Assembly (NCBI GenBank): GCA_902469965.1
Contig: CABREP010000043.1
Span: forward strand, 1 to 20,166
Source of the DNA: Egerieimonas sp900552095
GTDB lineage: Bacteria; Bacillota; Clostridia; Lachnospirales; Lachnospiraceae
DNA: 20,166 bases
Direction of reading: 5' to 3'
This document shows, in pieces, positions 6,975-15,568 of this stretch; position 1 is the stretch's first letter; the number at the start of each line of letters is the position of its first letter. The position numbers and the translations under genes are program-made. Under the pieces are notes generated by a model that was given only the letters and a program-made list of their open reading frames with translations, had not been told where the DNA came from and made no database searches.

Positions 6975-9299
6975 GTGAACGACTTGAGGAGAGTATTACC
7001 GGCGTTGGCGCTTCGGGGAACCACAATCCTGCCGGATATGATCGTACATTTTGATATTAACCGGCCCAGATCGATCCGTTCTCTGGAAGAAGCCATGCAG
7101 GAGGAACAGAAAATTTTTCTGGTGACGCAGAGGGATCCTGCGGTGGAAGAACCGGGACAGGCGGATTTGTATGAGATGGGCTGTATTGCTCAGGTGAAGC
7201 AGATCGTGAAGCTTCCCAAAAATATGATGCGTGTTCTGGTAGAAGGACAGCAGCGGGCACAGCTGTGGGCATTGAAAGAAGAGGAAGGGTATCTTCTGGC
7301 GGAAATTGAGGAAGTCCGGCCGGAAGGGGAGGATCTGGCGGAAAATGCCCGGGAGGCTATGCTGCAGGGGATGAGGGAACTTTTCGGCAGCTATTGCCGG
7401 GAAAATCCGAAGGTCAGCCGGGAGCTGAGCAGCCAGTTTATGGAGCTGCAGGATGTGGAGCTTCTGGTCGATCAGATCAGCATCAATCTTCCTCTTGATT
7501 ATGAAAAGAGACAGAAGCTTCTGGAGGCGGCCGGCCTGACCGAGCGGTACGAAACATTGGGCGTAATTCTGGCCAATGAGATTGAAGTGATGCAGATCCG
7601 GGCGGATATTCAGCGGAAGGTGCAGGAACGCGTGGACAAAGGCCAGAGAGAGTATCTTTTAAGAGAGCAGCTGAAGCTGATCCGCGAGGAACTGGGAGAC
7701 GATACATCGATGCTGGATGCCGACCGTTTTGCGGAGGCGGCAGAGAAGCTGGAGGCTTCCGATGAGATGAAGGATAAGATCCGGGAAGAAATCCGGCGTT
7801 TTAAGAATGTGGGATATAACAGTTCTGAGAGCGCGGTAATCCGGGGATATATCGAGACCCTCTTGTCGCTTCCGTGGGACAGAGAAAGCACGGACAATGA
7901 GGATCTGAAACGGGCAAGAGAGGTTCTGAATGAGGATCATTACGGTCTTGAGAAGGTGAAGGAGAGGGTGCTGGAGTATCTGGCAGTGCGGACGCTCACA
8001 GAAAAAGGCCAGAGTCCGATCCTGTGTCTGGCGGGACCTCCTGGAACCGGAAAGACTTCGATTGCCCGATCCATTGCGCGGGCTCTGGAAAAACAGTATG
8101 TCCGGATCTGTCTGGGCGGTGTGAGAGATGAGGCGGAGATCCGGGGACACCGGCGTACCTATGTGGGGGCTATGCCGGGGCGCCTTGTGCAGGGACTTGT
8201 TCAGGCAAAGGTAAAGAATCCGCTCATGCTTCTGGATGAGATTGATAAAGTGAGCAGTGACTATAAGGGGGATACTTCCTCGGCACTTCTGGAGGTGCTG
8301 GACGGGGAACAGAATAAGCATTTTGTGGATCATTATGTGGAGATCCCGCTGGATCTGTCCCAGGTACTCTTTATCGCTACTGCAAATGACCTGTCTGCGA
8401 TTCCCCGTCCTCTTCTGGACCGGATGGAAATCATAGAGGTTGGCAGCTACACGGAAAATGAGAAAAAACATATTGCGCAGAAACACCTGGTTCCGCGGCA
8501 GATGGAAGCCAACGGACTGAAAAAAGGCCAGCTGATCCTCAGAGAAGAGGCGCTGGAGGCTGTGATTTCCGGTTATACAAGAGAGGCCGGTGTCCGGACG
8601 CTGGAGCGGAAAATCGGAGGAATCTGCCGAAAGGCAGCCAGAAAGATTCTGGAGGAGAAGCGCAGGAGGATTACTGTCACAGAAAAGAATCTGGAAGAGT
8701 ATCTGGGAAAATCCAGATATCATTTTCAGAAGGCGAACAGCAGAGATGAAGTGGGGATTGTCCGGGGACTGGCGTGGACCAGTGTGGGGGGCGATACCCT
8801 GCAGATTGAGGTTAATCTTCTCCCTGGAAAGGGAGAGTTTCTCCTGACCGGCCAGCTGGGAGATGTGATGAAAGAGTCGGCCCGGGCAGGAATCAGTTAC
8901 ATACGTTCTGTGGCGGACCGCTATGGAATTGAAAAGAAATTTTTTGAGGAACACGATATCCATATCCATATTCCGGCGGGGGCAGTTCCCAAAGATGGTC
9001 CTTCCGCGGGAATCACCATGGCTACGGCAGTGCTCTCGGCAGTTACGGGGATACCGGTGCGGGCGGATGTGGCCATGACCGGCGAGATTACCCTGCGGGG
9101 AAGAGTGCTGCCCATCGGCGGACTGAAGGAGAAACTTCTGGCGGCCAAAAAGGCAGGAATCAAAAAGATTCTGGTTCCGGATGAGAACCGGCCGGATGTG
9201 GAAGAGATTGAGTCTGAGATCACGGAAGGACTGGAAATCGTGTTTGTGAAACAGATGGAAGAGGTGCTTTTGCAGGCCCTTGCAGAGAGGAAAGAGTGA
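6975..9299 (+). CDS. lon: ATP-dependent protease La (Lon)
   Basis: A homohexameric AAA+ serine protease of 774 residues that degrades misfolded and regulatory proteins. An N-terminal LON substrate-binding domain (about 5-200) and a coiled-coil region are followed by Walker A GPPGTGKT at 354-361, Walker B (LMLLDEIDK) and the Lon protease domain, with catalytic Ser677 in KDGPSAG and Lys720 in GGLKEKLL. The start is uncertain: GTG 6975 has GAGG 5 bases upstream, while TTG 6984 has a better match (GAGGTGA at 6972-6978) and would give a 771-residue product beginning MRRVLPALALRG. It sits between clpX and yihA in the same direction, so co-expression is likely. Confidence 0.97.
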   Translation: MNDLRRVLPALALRGTTILPDMIVHFDINRPRSIRSLEEAMQEEQKIFLVTQRDPAVEEPGQADLYEMGCIAQVKQIVKLPKNMMRVLVEGQQRAQLWALKEEEGYLLAEIEEVRPEGEDLAENAREAMLQGMRELFGSYCRENPKVSRELSSQFMELQDVELLVDQISINLPLDYEKRQKLLEAAGLTERYETLGVILANEIEVMQIRADIQRKVQERVDKGQREYLLREQLKLIREELGDDTSMLDADRFAEAAEKLEASDEMKDKIREEIRRFKNVGYNSSESAVIRGYIETLLSLPWDRESTDNEDLKRAREVLNEDHYGLEKVKERVLEYLAVRTLTEKGQSPILCLAGPPGTGKTSIARSIARALEKQYVRICLGGVRDEAEIRGHRRTYVGAMPGRLVQGLVQAKVKNPLMLLDEIDKVSSDYKGDTSSALLEVLDGEQNKHFVDHYVEIPLDLSQVLFIATANDLSAIPRPLLDRMEIIEVGSYTENEKKHIAQKHLVPRQMEANGLKKGQLILREEALEAVISGYTREAGVRTLERKIGGICRKAARKILEEKRRRITVTEKNLEEYLGKSRYHFQKANSRDEVGIVRGLAWTSVGGDTLQIEVNLLPGKGEFLLTGQLGDVMKESARAGISYIRSVADRYGIEKKFFEEHDIHIHIPAGAVPKDGPSAGITMATAVLSAVTGIPVRADVAMTGEITLRGRVLPIGGLKEKLLAAKKAGIKKILVPDENRPDVEEIESEITEGLEIVFVKQMEEVLLQALAERKE

Positions 9300-9300
9300 A

Positions 9301-9900
9301 ATGGTAATTAAACAGGTATCACTGGATCTTGTCTGCGGAATTACCAGCAAGATTCCGCAGACCGGGAGGCCGGAAGTGGCCTTTGCCGGGAAATCCAACG
9401 TGGGGAAATCCTCCCTGATCAATGGTCTGATGAACCGGAAATCTCTGGCCAGGACCAGTTCCCAGCCGGGGAAAACTCAGACCATCAATTTTTACAATGT
9501 AAATGAACAGATGTATCTGGTAGATCTGCCGGGGTACGGATATGCGAAGGTATCAGAGGCAGTGAAGGCAAAGTGGGGCAGGATGATCGAGGATTATCTG
9601 CACCAGTCGCCCACATTGAGGGCGGTGTTTCTGCTGATTGATATTCGCCATGAACCGTCGGGCAATGACCGCCTTATGTATCACTGGATCTGCGAACAGG
9701 GGTATGAGCCCATAATTATAGCTACAAAACTGGATAAGATCAAGCGCAGCCAGGTGCAGAAACAGCTAAAAGTTCTGCGTCAGGGGCTTGAGGTACGTCC
9801 GGGAACACAGATGATACCGTTTTCTGCGGAAACCAAGCAGGGAAGAGAAGAAATCTGGGCACTGATTGATCAGCTGATTGAGAGAGAGCAGACTCCGTGA
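9301..9900 (+). CDS. yihA: Ribosome-biogenesis GTP-binding protein YihA/YsxC (EngB)
   Basis: A 199-residue TRAFAC-class GTPase needed for assembly of the 50S subunit. All G motifs are visible: G1 GKSNVGKSS (30-38), G2 region around TSSQPGKTQ, G3 DLPGYG (75-80), G4 TKLD (142-145) and G5 SAE (175-177). I chose ATG 9301, one base after the lon stop, with AGAGG upstream; the TTG at 9280 would overlap lon and adds an unconserved tail. The lon-yihA pairing is a standard Firmicutes arrangement. Confidence 0.96.
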   Translation: MVIKQVSLDLVCGITSKIPQTGRPEVAFAGKSNVGKSSLINGLMNRKSLARTSSQPGKTQTINFYNVNEQMYLVDLPGYGYAKVSEAVKAKWGRMIEDYLHQSPTLRAVFLLIDIRHEPSGNDRLMYHWICEQGYEPIIIATKLDKIKRSQVQKQLKVLRQGLEVRPGTQMIPFSAETKQGREEIWALIDQLIEREQTP

Positions 9901-9942
9901 TAACGGGAGAGAAAGTTTCACGGCAGAGAAAGCAGGCGCAAA

Positions 9943-10797
9943 ATGAGAATCCTGAAAGCAAAAAATGTGACGTATGATTATAAAAAATATGTGGAGACAG
10001 AGCAGGGAGAGGAGATCCAGGAGACCAGCAGGGCTCTTGATGATGTAAGCCTCGATATCAAAGAAGGGCAGTTTGTGGCAGTTCTGGGACACAATGGTTC
10101 CGGAAAATCCACATTTGCCAAGCATATCAATGCCCTGCTCCTGCCTACGGAGGGAACAGTCTGGCTGGATCAGGTAGACACTTCGGCAGCAGATGAACTG
10201 TGGCAGGTCCGGCAGAAAGCGGGAATGGTTTTTCAGAATCCGGACAATCAGATTATCGGCAGCGTGGTGGAGGAAGATGTGGGATTTGGACCGGAGAATC
10301 TGGGCGTTCCCACAGAGGATATCTGGACCCGGGTGGAAAAGAGCTTGGAAGCGGTGGGAATGATGGCCTATCGCAGTCATTCTCCCAATAAACTGTCCGG
10401 AGGCCAGAAGCAGAGAGTGGCTATCGCCGGAGTGATGGCTATGCGGCCCAGATGTATTGTTCTGGATGAGCCCACAGCGATGCTGGATCCCAACGGGAGA
10501 AAGGATGTACTGCGGGCGGTGCGGGAATTAAACCGTCAGGAAGGAGTGACCGTAATCCTGATCACTCATTATATGGAAGAGGTGATCCTGGCAGATCGGG
10601 TTTTTGTTATGGATGCGGGCAAACTGGTGATGGAGGGAACGCCCAGGGAAATTTTTGCTCAGGTGGAAAAACTGCAGAGTTATCGCCTGGATGTGCCCCA
10701 GGTTACCCTTCTGGCCCATGAGCTGAAAAAGGAAGGGGCAGATCTGCCGGAGGGAATACTGACCACAGAGGAGCTGGTGGAAGCATTATGTCGATAA
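9943..10797 (+). CDS. ecfA1: Energy-coupling factor transporter ATPase EcfA1
   Basis: A 284-residue ATP-binding subunit of a group II ECF vitamin/micronutrient transporter. Walker A GHNGSGKST lies at 49-57, the Q-loop in MVFQNPDNQ, ABC signature LSGGQKQRVAIAG, Walker B CIVLDEPTAMLDP and the switch His in LITHYME. The inserted charged segment before the first strand (about residues 16-29) and the fixed order with ecfA2 and ecfT point to EcfA1. It begins 42 bases after yihA with only a weak ribosome binding site. Its last codons overlap ecfA2. No substrate-binding S subunit is encoded nearby, as expected for a shared ECF module. Confidence 0.95.
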   Translation: MRILKAKNVTYDYKKYVETEQGEEIQETSRALDDVSLDIKEGQFVAVLGHNGSGKSTFAKHINALLLPTEGTVWLDQVDTSAADELWQVRQKAGMVFQNPDNQIIGSVVEEDVGFGPENLGVPTEDIWTRVEKSLEAVGMMAYRSHSPNKLSGGQKQRVAIAGVMAMRPRCIVLDEPTAMLDPNGRKDVLRAVRELNRQEGVTVILITHYMEEVILADRVFVMDAGKLVMEGTPREIFAQVEKLQSYRLDVPQVTLLAHELKKEGADLPEGILTTEELVEALCR

Positions 10798-11639
10798 AAT
10801 TAGAAAAGGTAACGTATACGTATAATCCTGGAACAGTTTATGAAATGCATGCCCTGGAGCAGATCGATCTGGAAATCCCGCAGGGACAGTTTGTGGGGAT
10901 TATTGGCCATACGGGCAGCGGAAAATCCACATTGATCCAGCATTTTAACGGTCTGATCCGGCCCACAGAGGGAAGAGTTCTCTTTGAAGGGCGGGATGTG
11001 TGGGAGGAAGGTTATCCACTCAGAACTCTGAGAAGTCAGGTGGGATTAGTCTTCCAGTACCCGGAACATCAGCTCTTTGAGGATCAGGTCTTAAAAGATG
11101 TATGTTTCGGTCCCTCCAATCAGGGGCTGACTCAGGAGGAGTGTGAGCGGCGGGCTCGGGAGGCTCTTCGCCAGGTAGGTGTGGAAGAGGAACTGTTTGC
11201 TAGATCGCCCTTTGAGCTGTCCGGAGGACAGAAACGACGGGTGGCTATCGCCGGTGTGCTGGCTATGGAACCGAAAGTCCTGGTACTGGATGAACCCACA
11301 GCAGGGCTGGATCCCCAGGGGCGGGACGAGATTCTGGATCAGATTGCCTGGCTCCATGAAAATCGGGGGATTTCAATCGTACTGGTTTCTCACAGTATGG
11401 AAGACATCGCCCGTTATGTGGAGCGTATTATTGTGATGAACCAGGGAAAGATGGCTTTTGACGGAACGCCGAAGGAAGTTTTTTCCCATTATAAGGAGCT
11501 GGAGAAGATCGGGCTGGCGGCTCCGCAGATCACCTATATCATGCATGCACTAAAAGAAAAGGGACTTCAGGTAGACACGTCTGCGATTACCGTGGAAGAA
11601 GCGAAAAAGTCTATCCTGCAGGCACTGGGAAGGAAATAG
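10788..11639 (+). CDS. ecfA2: Energy-coupling factor transporter ATPase EcfA2
   Basis: A 283-residue second ATPase of the ECF module that pairs with EcfA1 beneath the T subunit. Walker A GHTGSGKST at 40-48, Q-loop in LVFQYPEHQ, signature LSGGQKRRVAIAG, Walker B VLVLDEPTAGLDP and switch His in VSHSMED are all present. It starts 10 bases before the end of ecfA1, so the two are probably translationally coupled. ecfT follows after 3 bases. The ecfA1-ecfA2-ecfT-truA order is the one found downstream of the ribosomal protein cluster in Bacillus; here it follows yihA instead. Confidence 0.95.
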   Translation: MSIKLEKVTYTYNPGTVYEMHALEQIDLEIPQGQFVGIIGHTGSGKSTLIQHFNGLIRPTEGRVLFEGRDVWEEGYPLRTLRSQVGLVFQYPEHQLFEDQVLKDVCFGPSNQGLTQEECERRAREALRQVGVEEELFARSPFELSGGQKRRVAIAGVLAMEPKVLVLDEPTAGLDPQGRDEILDQIAWLHENRGISIVLVSHSMEDIARYVERIIVMNQGKMAFDGTPKEVFSHYKELEKIGLAAPQITYIMHALKEKGLQVDTSAITVEEAKKSILQALGRK

Positions 11640-11642
11640 GAA

Positions 11643-12446
11643 ATGCTCAGAGATATTACAATTGGACAATATTATCCGGGAAATTCCCTGCTTCACCGTC
11701 TGGATCCCCGGGTGAAGTTTGTGGGAACCCTGATGTTTATCATATCCCTGTTCCTTTTTCAGGGGTGGGTGGGCTATCTCATCGCCACGGCAGTGCTTGT
11801 CATTATGATAAAGGTGTCAAAGGTGCCGTTTTCCTTCATGGTAAAGGGACTGAAGGCCATCGTGGTGCTGCTGGTGATCACTCTGGCCTTCAATATCTTT
11901 CTGACACCGGGAACTGTGATCTGGCAGTGGAAATTCCTGAAAATTACAGAAGAAGGTCTGATTCTGGCAGGTAAAATGGCAGTGCGCCTGGTTGAACTGG
12001 TAATAGGTGCTTCTCTTATGACACTGACAACCACTCCCAATCAGCTGACGGATGGTCTGGAGAGGCTGCTGCGCCCGCTGAACAAGATTCATGTGCCGGT
12101 TCATGAGCTGGCGCTGGTTATGTCCATTGCCCTGCGTTTTATTCCGATTTTGATGGAAGAGACAGATAAGATTATGAAAGCCCAGATTGCCCGTGGAGCT
12201 GATTTTGAGAGCGGCGGCGTGATAAAGAAGATCAAAGCCATGGTTCCGCTTCTGGTGCCTCTGTTTGTTTCTGCCTTCCGGCGGGCGAATGATCTGGCTC
12301 TGGCTATGGAGGCGCGCTGCTATCACGGAGGGGATGGCAGGACTCAGATGAAGCCGCTCCAGTACGCGGGAAGAGACCGGATTGCGTATATTCTGATCTG
12401 GCTTTACCTGGCGGCAGCCATAGCCTGCTGTATTATGGGGTGGTAG
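11643..12446 (+). CDS. ecfT: Energy-coupling factor transporter transmembrane protein EcfT
   Basis: A 267-residue membrane scaffold that links the ATPases to interchangeable S subunits. The N-terminal DPRVKFVGTL motif is characteristic. Hydrophobic segments lie at about 25-57, 70-88 and 105-130, with another near the C-terminus (about 247-266). The two coupling-helix motifs are present: ARG at 183-185 and AMEARCY at 221-227, followed by GGDGRT. The second has Cys where many homologues have Gly. Its stop codon lies 2 bases before the truA ATG. Confidence 0.95.
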   Translation: MLRDITIGQYYPGNSLLHRLDPRVKFVGTLMFIISLFLFQGWVGYLIATAVLVIMIKVSKVPFSFMVKGLKAIVVLLVITLAFNIFLTPGTVIWQWKFLKITEEGLILAGKMAVRLVELVIGASLMTLTTTPNQLTDGLERLLRPLNKIHVPVHELALVMSIALRFIPILMEETDKIMKAQIARGADFESGGVIKKIKAMVPLLVPLFVSAFRRANDLALAMEARCYHGGDGRTQMKPLQYAGRDRIAYILIWLYLAAAIACCIMGW

Positions 12447-12448
12447 AA

Positions 12449-13201
12449 ATGAAGCGGATCAGACTTACAGTGGCATATGACGGTACAAATTACTGCGGAT
12501 GGCAGGTACAGCCCAATGGCATTTCCGTTCAGCAGGTGCTGGATGAGAGCCTTTCCCGTCTTCTGAAGACTAAGGTACATACAGTGGGGGCCAGCAGGAC
12601 GGATGCCGGCGTGCATGCTCTGGGGCAGGTGGTCGTTTTTGATACGGATGCCCGGATGCCTGCGGAGAAATATGCGCTGGCTTTAAATACGTATCTTCCG
12701 GCAGATATACGGATTCAGGATTCCCGGGAAGTAAGACCGGATTTCCACCCCCGGTTTGCACAGACCGTGAAGACGTATGAATATCGGATCTTTAACCGGC
12801 AGTTTCCGGATCCTACAAAGCGGCTCTACTCATTTTTCTATTATTATCTGCTGGATGTGGAGAAAATGAAAGAAGCAGCTTCATTTCTGGTGGGCGAGCA
12901 TGATTTTGCCGGATTCTGTACCCACAAGCCGGAGGTGACGAATACTGTTCGGACAGTGTATAGCCTGGACGTGGAAAAAGAGGGAGACATGATCACCCTG
13001 AGAGTTACGGGAAATGGTTTTCTCTATAATATGGTGCGTATCATAGCGGGAACGCTGATCCGGGTAGGCGGAGGAAGCTATCCGCCGGAATATATAAAGG
13101 AAATTCTGATGTCAAAAGACCGTTCCCGGGCAGGAGAGACAGCCCGTCCGGAAGGATTGACACTGGTGAAAATTGAATATCCGGAGGAGACGGAAAAATA
13201 G
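12449..13201 (+). CDS. truA: tRNA pseudouridine(38-40) synthase TruA
   Basis: A 250-residue enzyme that makes pseudouridine at positions 38-40 of tRNA anticodon arms. The catalytic Asp is D52 in GASRTDAGVHA. The motif GTNYCGWQVQ near the N-terminus and GFLYNMVRIIAGTL near the C-terminus are family hallmarks. ATG 12449 fits normal TruA N-termini and has GGGGTGG 5 bases upstream, inside the end of ecfT; the GTG at 12440 is less likely. It is probably co-transcribed with the ECF module. Confidence 0.96.
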   Translation: MKRIRLTVAYDGTNYCGWQVQPNGISVQQVLDESLSRLLKTKVHTVGASRTDAGVHALGQVVVFDTDARMPAEKYALALNTYLPADIRIQDSREVRPDFHPRFAQTVKTYEYRIFNRQFPDPTKRLYSFFYYYLLDVEKMKEAASFLVGEHDFAGFCTHKPEVTNTVRTVYSLDVEKEGDMITLRVTGNGFLYNMVRIIAGTLIRVGGGSYPPEYIKEILMSKDRSRAGETARPEGLTLVKIEYPEETEK

Positions 13202-13314
13202 ATAAGAGCGGCGTCGATTTTGTGGAAAAGTTTGTGAAAAATTAACGGGGTTGTGGAAAGCCGAAAAAATGTGTAAGATACCCTTTATCGTTTAATAACA
13301 AAGGAGGGATTTTC
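13202..13314 (+). promoter_or_regulatory. Intergenic region with three TTGTGRAAA repeats and a candidate promoter
   Basis: TTGTGGAAA occurs at 13220-13228 and 13251-13259, and TTGTGAAAA at 13232-13240. The third repeat overlaps a -35-like TTGTGG (13251-13256) that is 17 bases from TAAGAT (13274-13279). AAGGAGGG at 13301-13308 then serves the downstream TTG start. No terminator for truA is visible. Confidence 0.45.
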
Positions 13315-14373
13315 TTGACTGTTTATCAGGCATTACAGCTGAACGCAGCCGGTTCCAAGAAATTGATCGCGGAGACAGAAGACAGGAAGCTGCGTTTGAA
13401 GTGGTCGGCGGTGTACGTGTTTAAGGTACTGCTGACAGTGGCGTTCTGTTTTTTGTTTGTTACGGCTTTTTCTGTCGTTTTTGGAAATGACAACAGTATT
13501 GTGGGCGTTGTGGTGCTGCTGGCGCTTCTCGCCATGCGGCAGGCGGATTTCGGAATAAAAACATCTCACGGAGTTGGAGTTCTGCTCCTGATTTTTGCAA
13601 TCTGGGCGGTGGTTCCCAAGGCTGCAAACCTGGTTTCTCCCGCAGCGGCATTTCTTCTGAATTTTGCAGCTCTTTTTGTCATTTCCGTGTCAGGCTGCCA
13701 TAACATTATCATGTATAATCAGTTTACGTTTGCTCTGGGCTTTCTGCTTCTGGAAGGATACGAAGCTAAAGGAGTGGTTTTCCGGCAGCGTCTGGCGGCA
13801 CTGGCTCTGGGAGCAGTGATCTGCAGTCTGGTTTACTGGAAGAATCACCGGAAGGCAAAATATCGCAGAACAGCAGAAAATATCAGGAAGGAGTTTGACC
13901 TGACCAGCCAGAGGAGCCGATGGCAGCTGGGATTTTCTCTGGCGATCGCTTCGTCTATGCTGGCAGCGGAACTTCTGGGGCTGCCCCGAACCATGTGGGT
14001 GGGAATCAGCGTTATGTCCATGACGGTAATGTTCCGGGAAGATGTCTTCTACCGGGCGAAGAGAAGGGCACCCTTCGGAGCAGTGGGGTGTGTGCTGTTT
14101 CTTCTGATTTACTATCTGGTTCCTGTAAGCCTTCATCCTTATATTGGTATTCTCGGGGGGATTGGCGTGGGATTTTCTGCCAGTTATTCCTGGCAGACGA
14201 TTTTTAATACACTGGGGGCTGTGTACATAGCGTCTGCGATTTTCGGTCCCTGGGGCGCAGTGCTTCTGAGGATTACAGCGAATGTATTTGCCACTGCCTA
14301 TGCACTGGGATTCCAGGAAATTTTCAAAAAGATAGCAGTGCATTTTCCCTGCCGGGAACGGAGTTTTGAGTAG
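13315..14373 (+). CDS. FUSC/aromatic acid exporter-like integral membrane protein
   Basis: A 352-residue membrane protein with roughly ten hydrophobic segments in two halves, joined by a basic linker at about 180-205 (YWKNHRKAKYRR...). The layout and segments such as GLPRTMWVGISVMSMTVMFRED and RAPFGAVGCVLF resemble the FUSC/ArAE group, whose members are putative exporters of aromatic acids or other small organic anions. Substrate and direction are unknown. The start is TTG 13315, fixed by AAGGAGGG a few bases upstream. It separates truA from rplM, which are adjacent in many Firmicutes. Confidence 0.7.
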   Translation: MTVYQALQLNAAGSKKLIAETEDRKLRLKWSAVYVFKVLLTVAFCFLFVTAFSVVFGNDNSIVGVVVLLALLAMRQADFGIKTSHGVGVLLLIFAIWAVVPKAANLVSPAAAFLLNFAALFVISVSGCHNIIMYNQFTFALGFLLLEGYEAKGVVFRQRLAALALGAVICSLVYWKNHRKAKYRRTAENIRKEFDLTSQRSRWQLGFSLAIASSMLAAELLGLPRTMWVGISVMSMTVMFREDVFYRAKRRAPFGAVGCVLFLLIYYLVPVSLHPYIGILGGIGVGFSASYSWQTIFNTLGAVYIASAIFGPWGAVLLRITANVFATAYALGFQEIFKKIAVHFPCRERSFE

Positions 14374-14416
14374 GAGAAAATAGTGCAGAAATCCGCGAAG
14401 AAAAAGGAAAAAACAG

Positions 14417-14445
14417 TTGACAGAGGGAAATCTGTGTAATATAAT
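14417..14445 (+). promoter_or_regulatory. Consensus sigma-A promoter of rplM-rpsI
   Basis: Perfect TTGACA (14417-14422) and perfect TATAAT (14440-14445) are separated by 17 bases. This fits a highly expressed ribosomal protein operon. Confidence 0.9.
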
Positions 14446-14451
14446 ATATTG

Positions 14452-14535
14452 GCATGACATAGTGCGTAAATATCTGATCCAAGCCCCGGTAAAGATATTT
14501 TACAGATATAGAAGAATTGATTAAGATTGATTACA
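14452..14535 (+). promoter_or_regulatory. Structured 5' leader of the L13-S9 operon (possible L13 leader)
   Basis: The transcript would have a leader of roughly 95 bases. ATATCTG at 14470-14476 can pair with CAGATAT at 14503-14509, enclosing a 26-base internal segment. Firmicutes rplM operons often carry an L13 autoregulatory leader here. I could not match its conserved core by eye, so the identity is a guess from position. Confidence 0.35.
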
Positions 14536-14547
14536 GGAGGTAAATCC

Positions 14548-14976
14548 ATGAATACTTATATGGCTAATCCGGCTAAGATTGAAAGAAAATGGTATGTAGT
14601 GGATGCAGAAGGACAGACTCTGGGTCGTCTGGCATCTGAGATTGCAAAGGTTTTAAGAGGAAAGAACAAACCTGTTTTCACTCCTCATGTTGATACAGGT
14701 GATTACGTGATCGTAATCAACGCTGAGAAGATTTCTGTTACCGGCAAGAAGCTGGATCAGAAGATTTATTACAATCATTCCGACTATGTTGGAGGAATGA
14801 AAGAGACTACTCTGCGTGAGATGATGGCTAAGAAACCGGAGAAGGTAATTGAGCTGGCAGTCAAAGGCATGCTTCCGAAAGGACCTCTGGGAAGAAGCAT
14901 GATTACCAAGCTTCATGTATATGCTGGTGCTGAGCATCCCCATGCAGCTCAGAAACCGGAAGAACTGAAATTTTAA
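14548..14976 (+). CDS. rplM: 50S ribosomal protein L13
   Basis: A 142-residue early-assembly protein of the large subunit. It shows the conserved WYVVDAEGQTLGRLASEIA start, the GDYVIVINAEKI strand and the C-terminal HVYAGAEHPHAAQKP motif. ATG 14548 is chosen because AGGAGGT lies 6 bases upstream; a TTG at 14527 would start within the leader. It is first in the operon with rpsI. Confidence 0.98.
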   Translation: MNTYMANPAKIERKWYVVDAEGQTLGRLASEIAKVLRGKNKPVFTPHVDTGDYVIVINAEKISVTGKKLDQKIYYNHSDYVGGMKETTLREMMAKKPEKVIELAVKGMLPKGPLGRSMITKLHVYAGAEHPHAAQKPEELKF

Positions 14977-14993
14977 TGAGGAGGTAAAAGACA

Positions 14994-15386
14994 TTGGCTA
15001 GTGCAAAATACTACGGAACAGGAAGAAGAAAAAAATCTATCGCAAGAGTATATCTGGTACCCGGTACCGGTAAGATTACAATCAATAAAAGAGATATCGA
15101 CGAGTACTTCGGACTTGAGACTCTGAAGCTGATCGTTCGTCAGCCTCTGGCAGCTACCGAGACTGCCGACAAGTTTGATGTTCTGGTAAATGTTCGCGGT
15201 GGTGGATTCACCGGACAGGCTGGAGCAATCCGTCATGGTATTTCCCGTGCGCTGCTTCAGGCAGATGCTGAGTACAGACCGGTTCTGAAGAAAGCCGGAT
15301 TCCTTACTCGTGATCCGAGAATGAAAGAGCGTAAGAAATACGGTCTCAAAGCAGCTCGTAGAGCACCTCAGTTCTCCAAACGTTAA
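14994..15386 (+). CDS. rpsI: 30S ribosomal protein S9
   Basis: A 130-residue small-subunit protein whose C-terminal tail reaches the decoding-site tRNA. YYGTGRRKKSIARVYL, VNVRGGGFTGQAGAIRHGI and the terminal RAPQFSKR are diagnostic. It uses a TTG start at 14994 behind GAGGAGGT at 14979-14986. The last nine bases (Lys-Arg-stop) belong to an 82-bp repeat found again at 16806-16887, which makes the 3' end a probable insertion site. Confidence 0.98.
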   Translation: MASAKYYGTGRRKKSIARVYLVPGTGKITINKRDIDEYFGLETLKLIVRQPLAATETADKFDVLVNVRGGGFTGQAGAIRHGISRALLQADAEYRPVLKKAGFLTRDPRMKERKKYGLKAARRAPQFSKR

Positions 15387-15459
15387 TCATACGTTTCGGA
15401 ACGTACAATTTCAAAAGATTTTTCAACTCCTCAGGACTTCGGTTCTGGGGAGTTTTTTG
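15378..15459 (+). repeat. 82-bp direct repeat, copy 1: rpsI 3' end plus terminator
   Basis: It matches 16806-16887 at 81 of 82 positions; the one difference is C at 15430 against T at 16858. The repeat begins with the last two rpsI codons and stop and ends after the terminator T-run. Similarity fades upstream (15371-15377 matches at 5 of 7), and beyond that the two sequences are unrelated. The layout resembles the left attachment site of an insertion at the 3' end of rpsI. Confidence 0.95.
15425..15458 (+). terminator. Intrinsic terminator of rplM-rpsI
   Basis: A 13-bp stem (15425-15437 with 15442-15454, including two G-T pairs) is capped by a TTCG tetraloop and followed by a T-run to 15458. 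It sits 38 bases after the rpsI stop. Confidence 0.95.
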
Positions 15460-15479
15460 TGTATTTTATTAGAAGATAA

Positions 15480-15488
15480 TGGTATAAT
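15480..15488 (+). promoter_or_regulatory. Extended -10 promoter of the split-HipA module
   Basis: TGGTATAAT is a perfect extended -10. The -35 region has no clear hexamer. It lies 81 bases upstream of the kinase start and just after the rpsI terminator, so the module has its own promoter. Confidence 0.6.
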
Positions 15489-15519
15489 CTATATAGGTAT
15501 TAAAAAACAGGCAATGTGA

Positions 15520-15546
15520 ATTTGTGTCAGCATTGCTGACACAAAT
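15520..15546 (+). promoter_or_regulatory. Perfect 12-bp palindrome in the kinase leader
   Basis: ATTTGTGTCAGC and GCTGACACAAAT are perfectly complementary arms around a 3-base ATT centre. The palindrome lies between the extended -10 and the ribosome binding site GAGGTGA (15558-15564). It could be a dimeric repressor's operator or an RNA hairpin. No T-run follows, so it is not a simple terminator. Confidence 0.75.
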
Positions 15547-15568
15547 AAGTTTGAGATGAGGTGACATA

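Noticed and set aside
7659..9422. 587-codon open frame on the - strand
   Set aside because: It lies antisense to lon, whose motifs and length are complete; the antisense product is Cys/His/Leu-rich without domain features. It is a shadow of codon use in lon.
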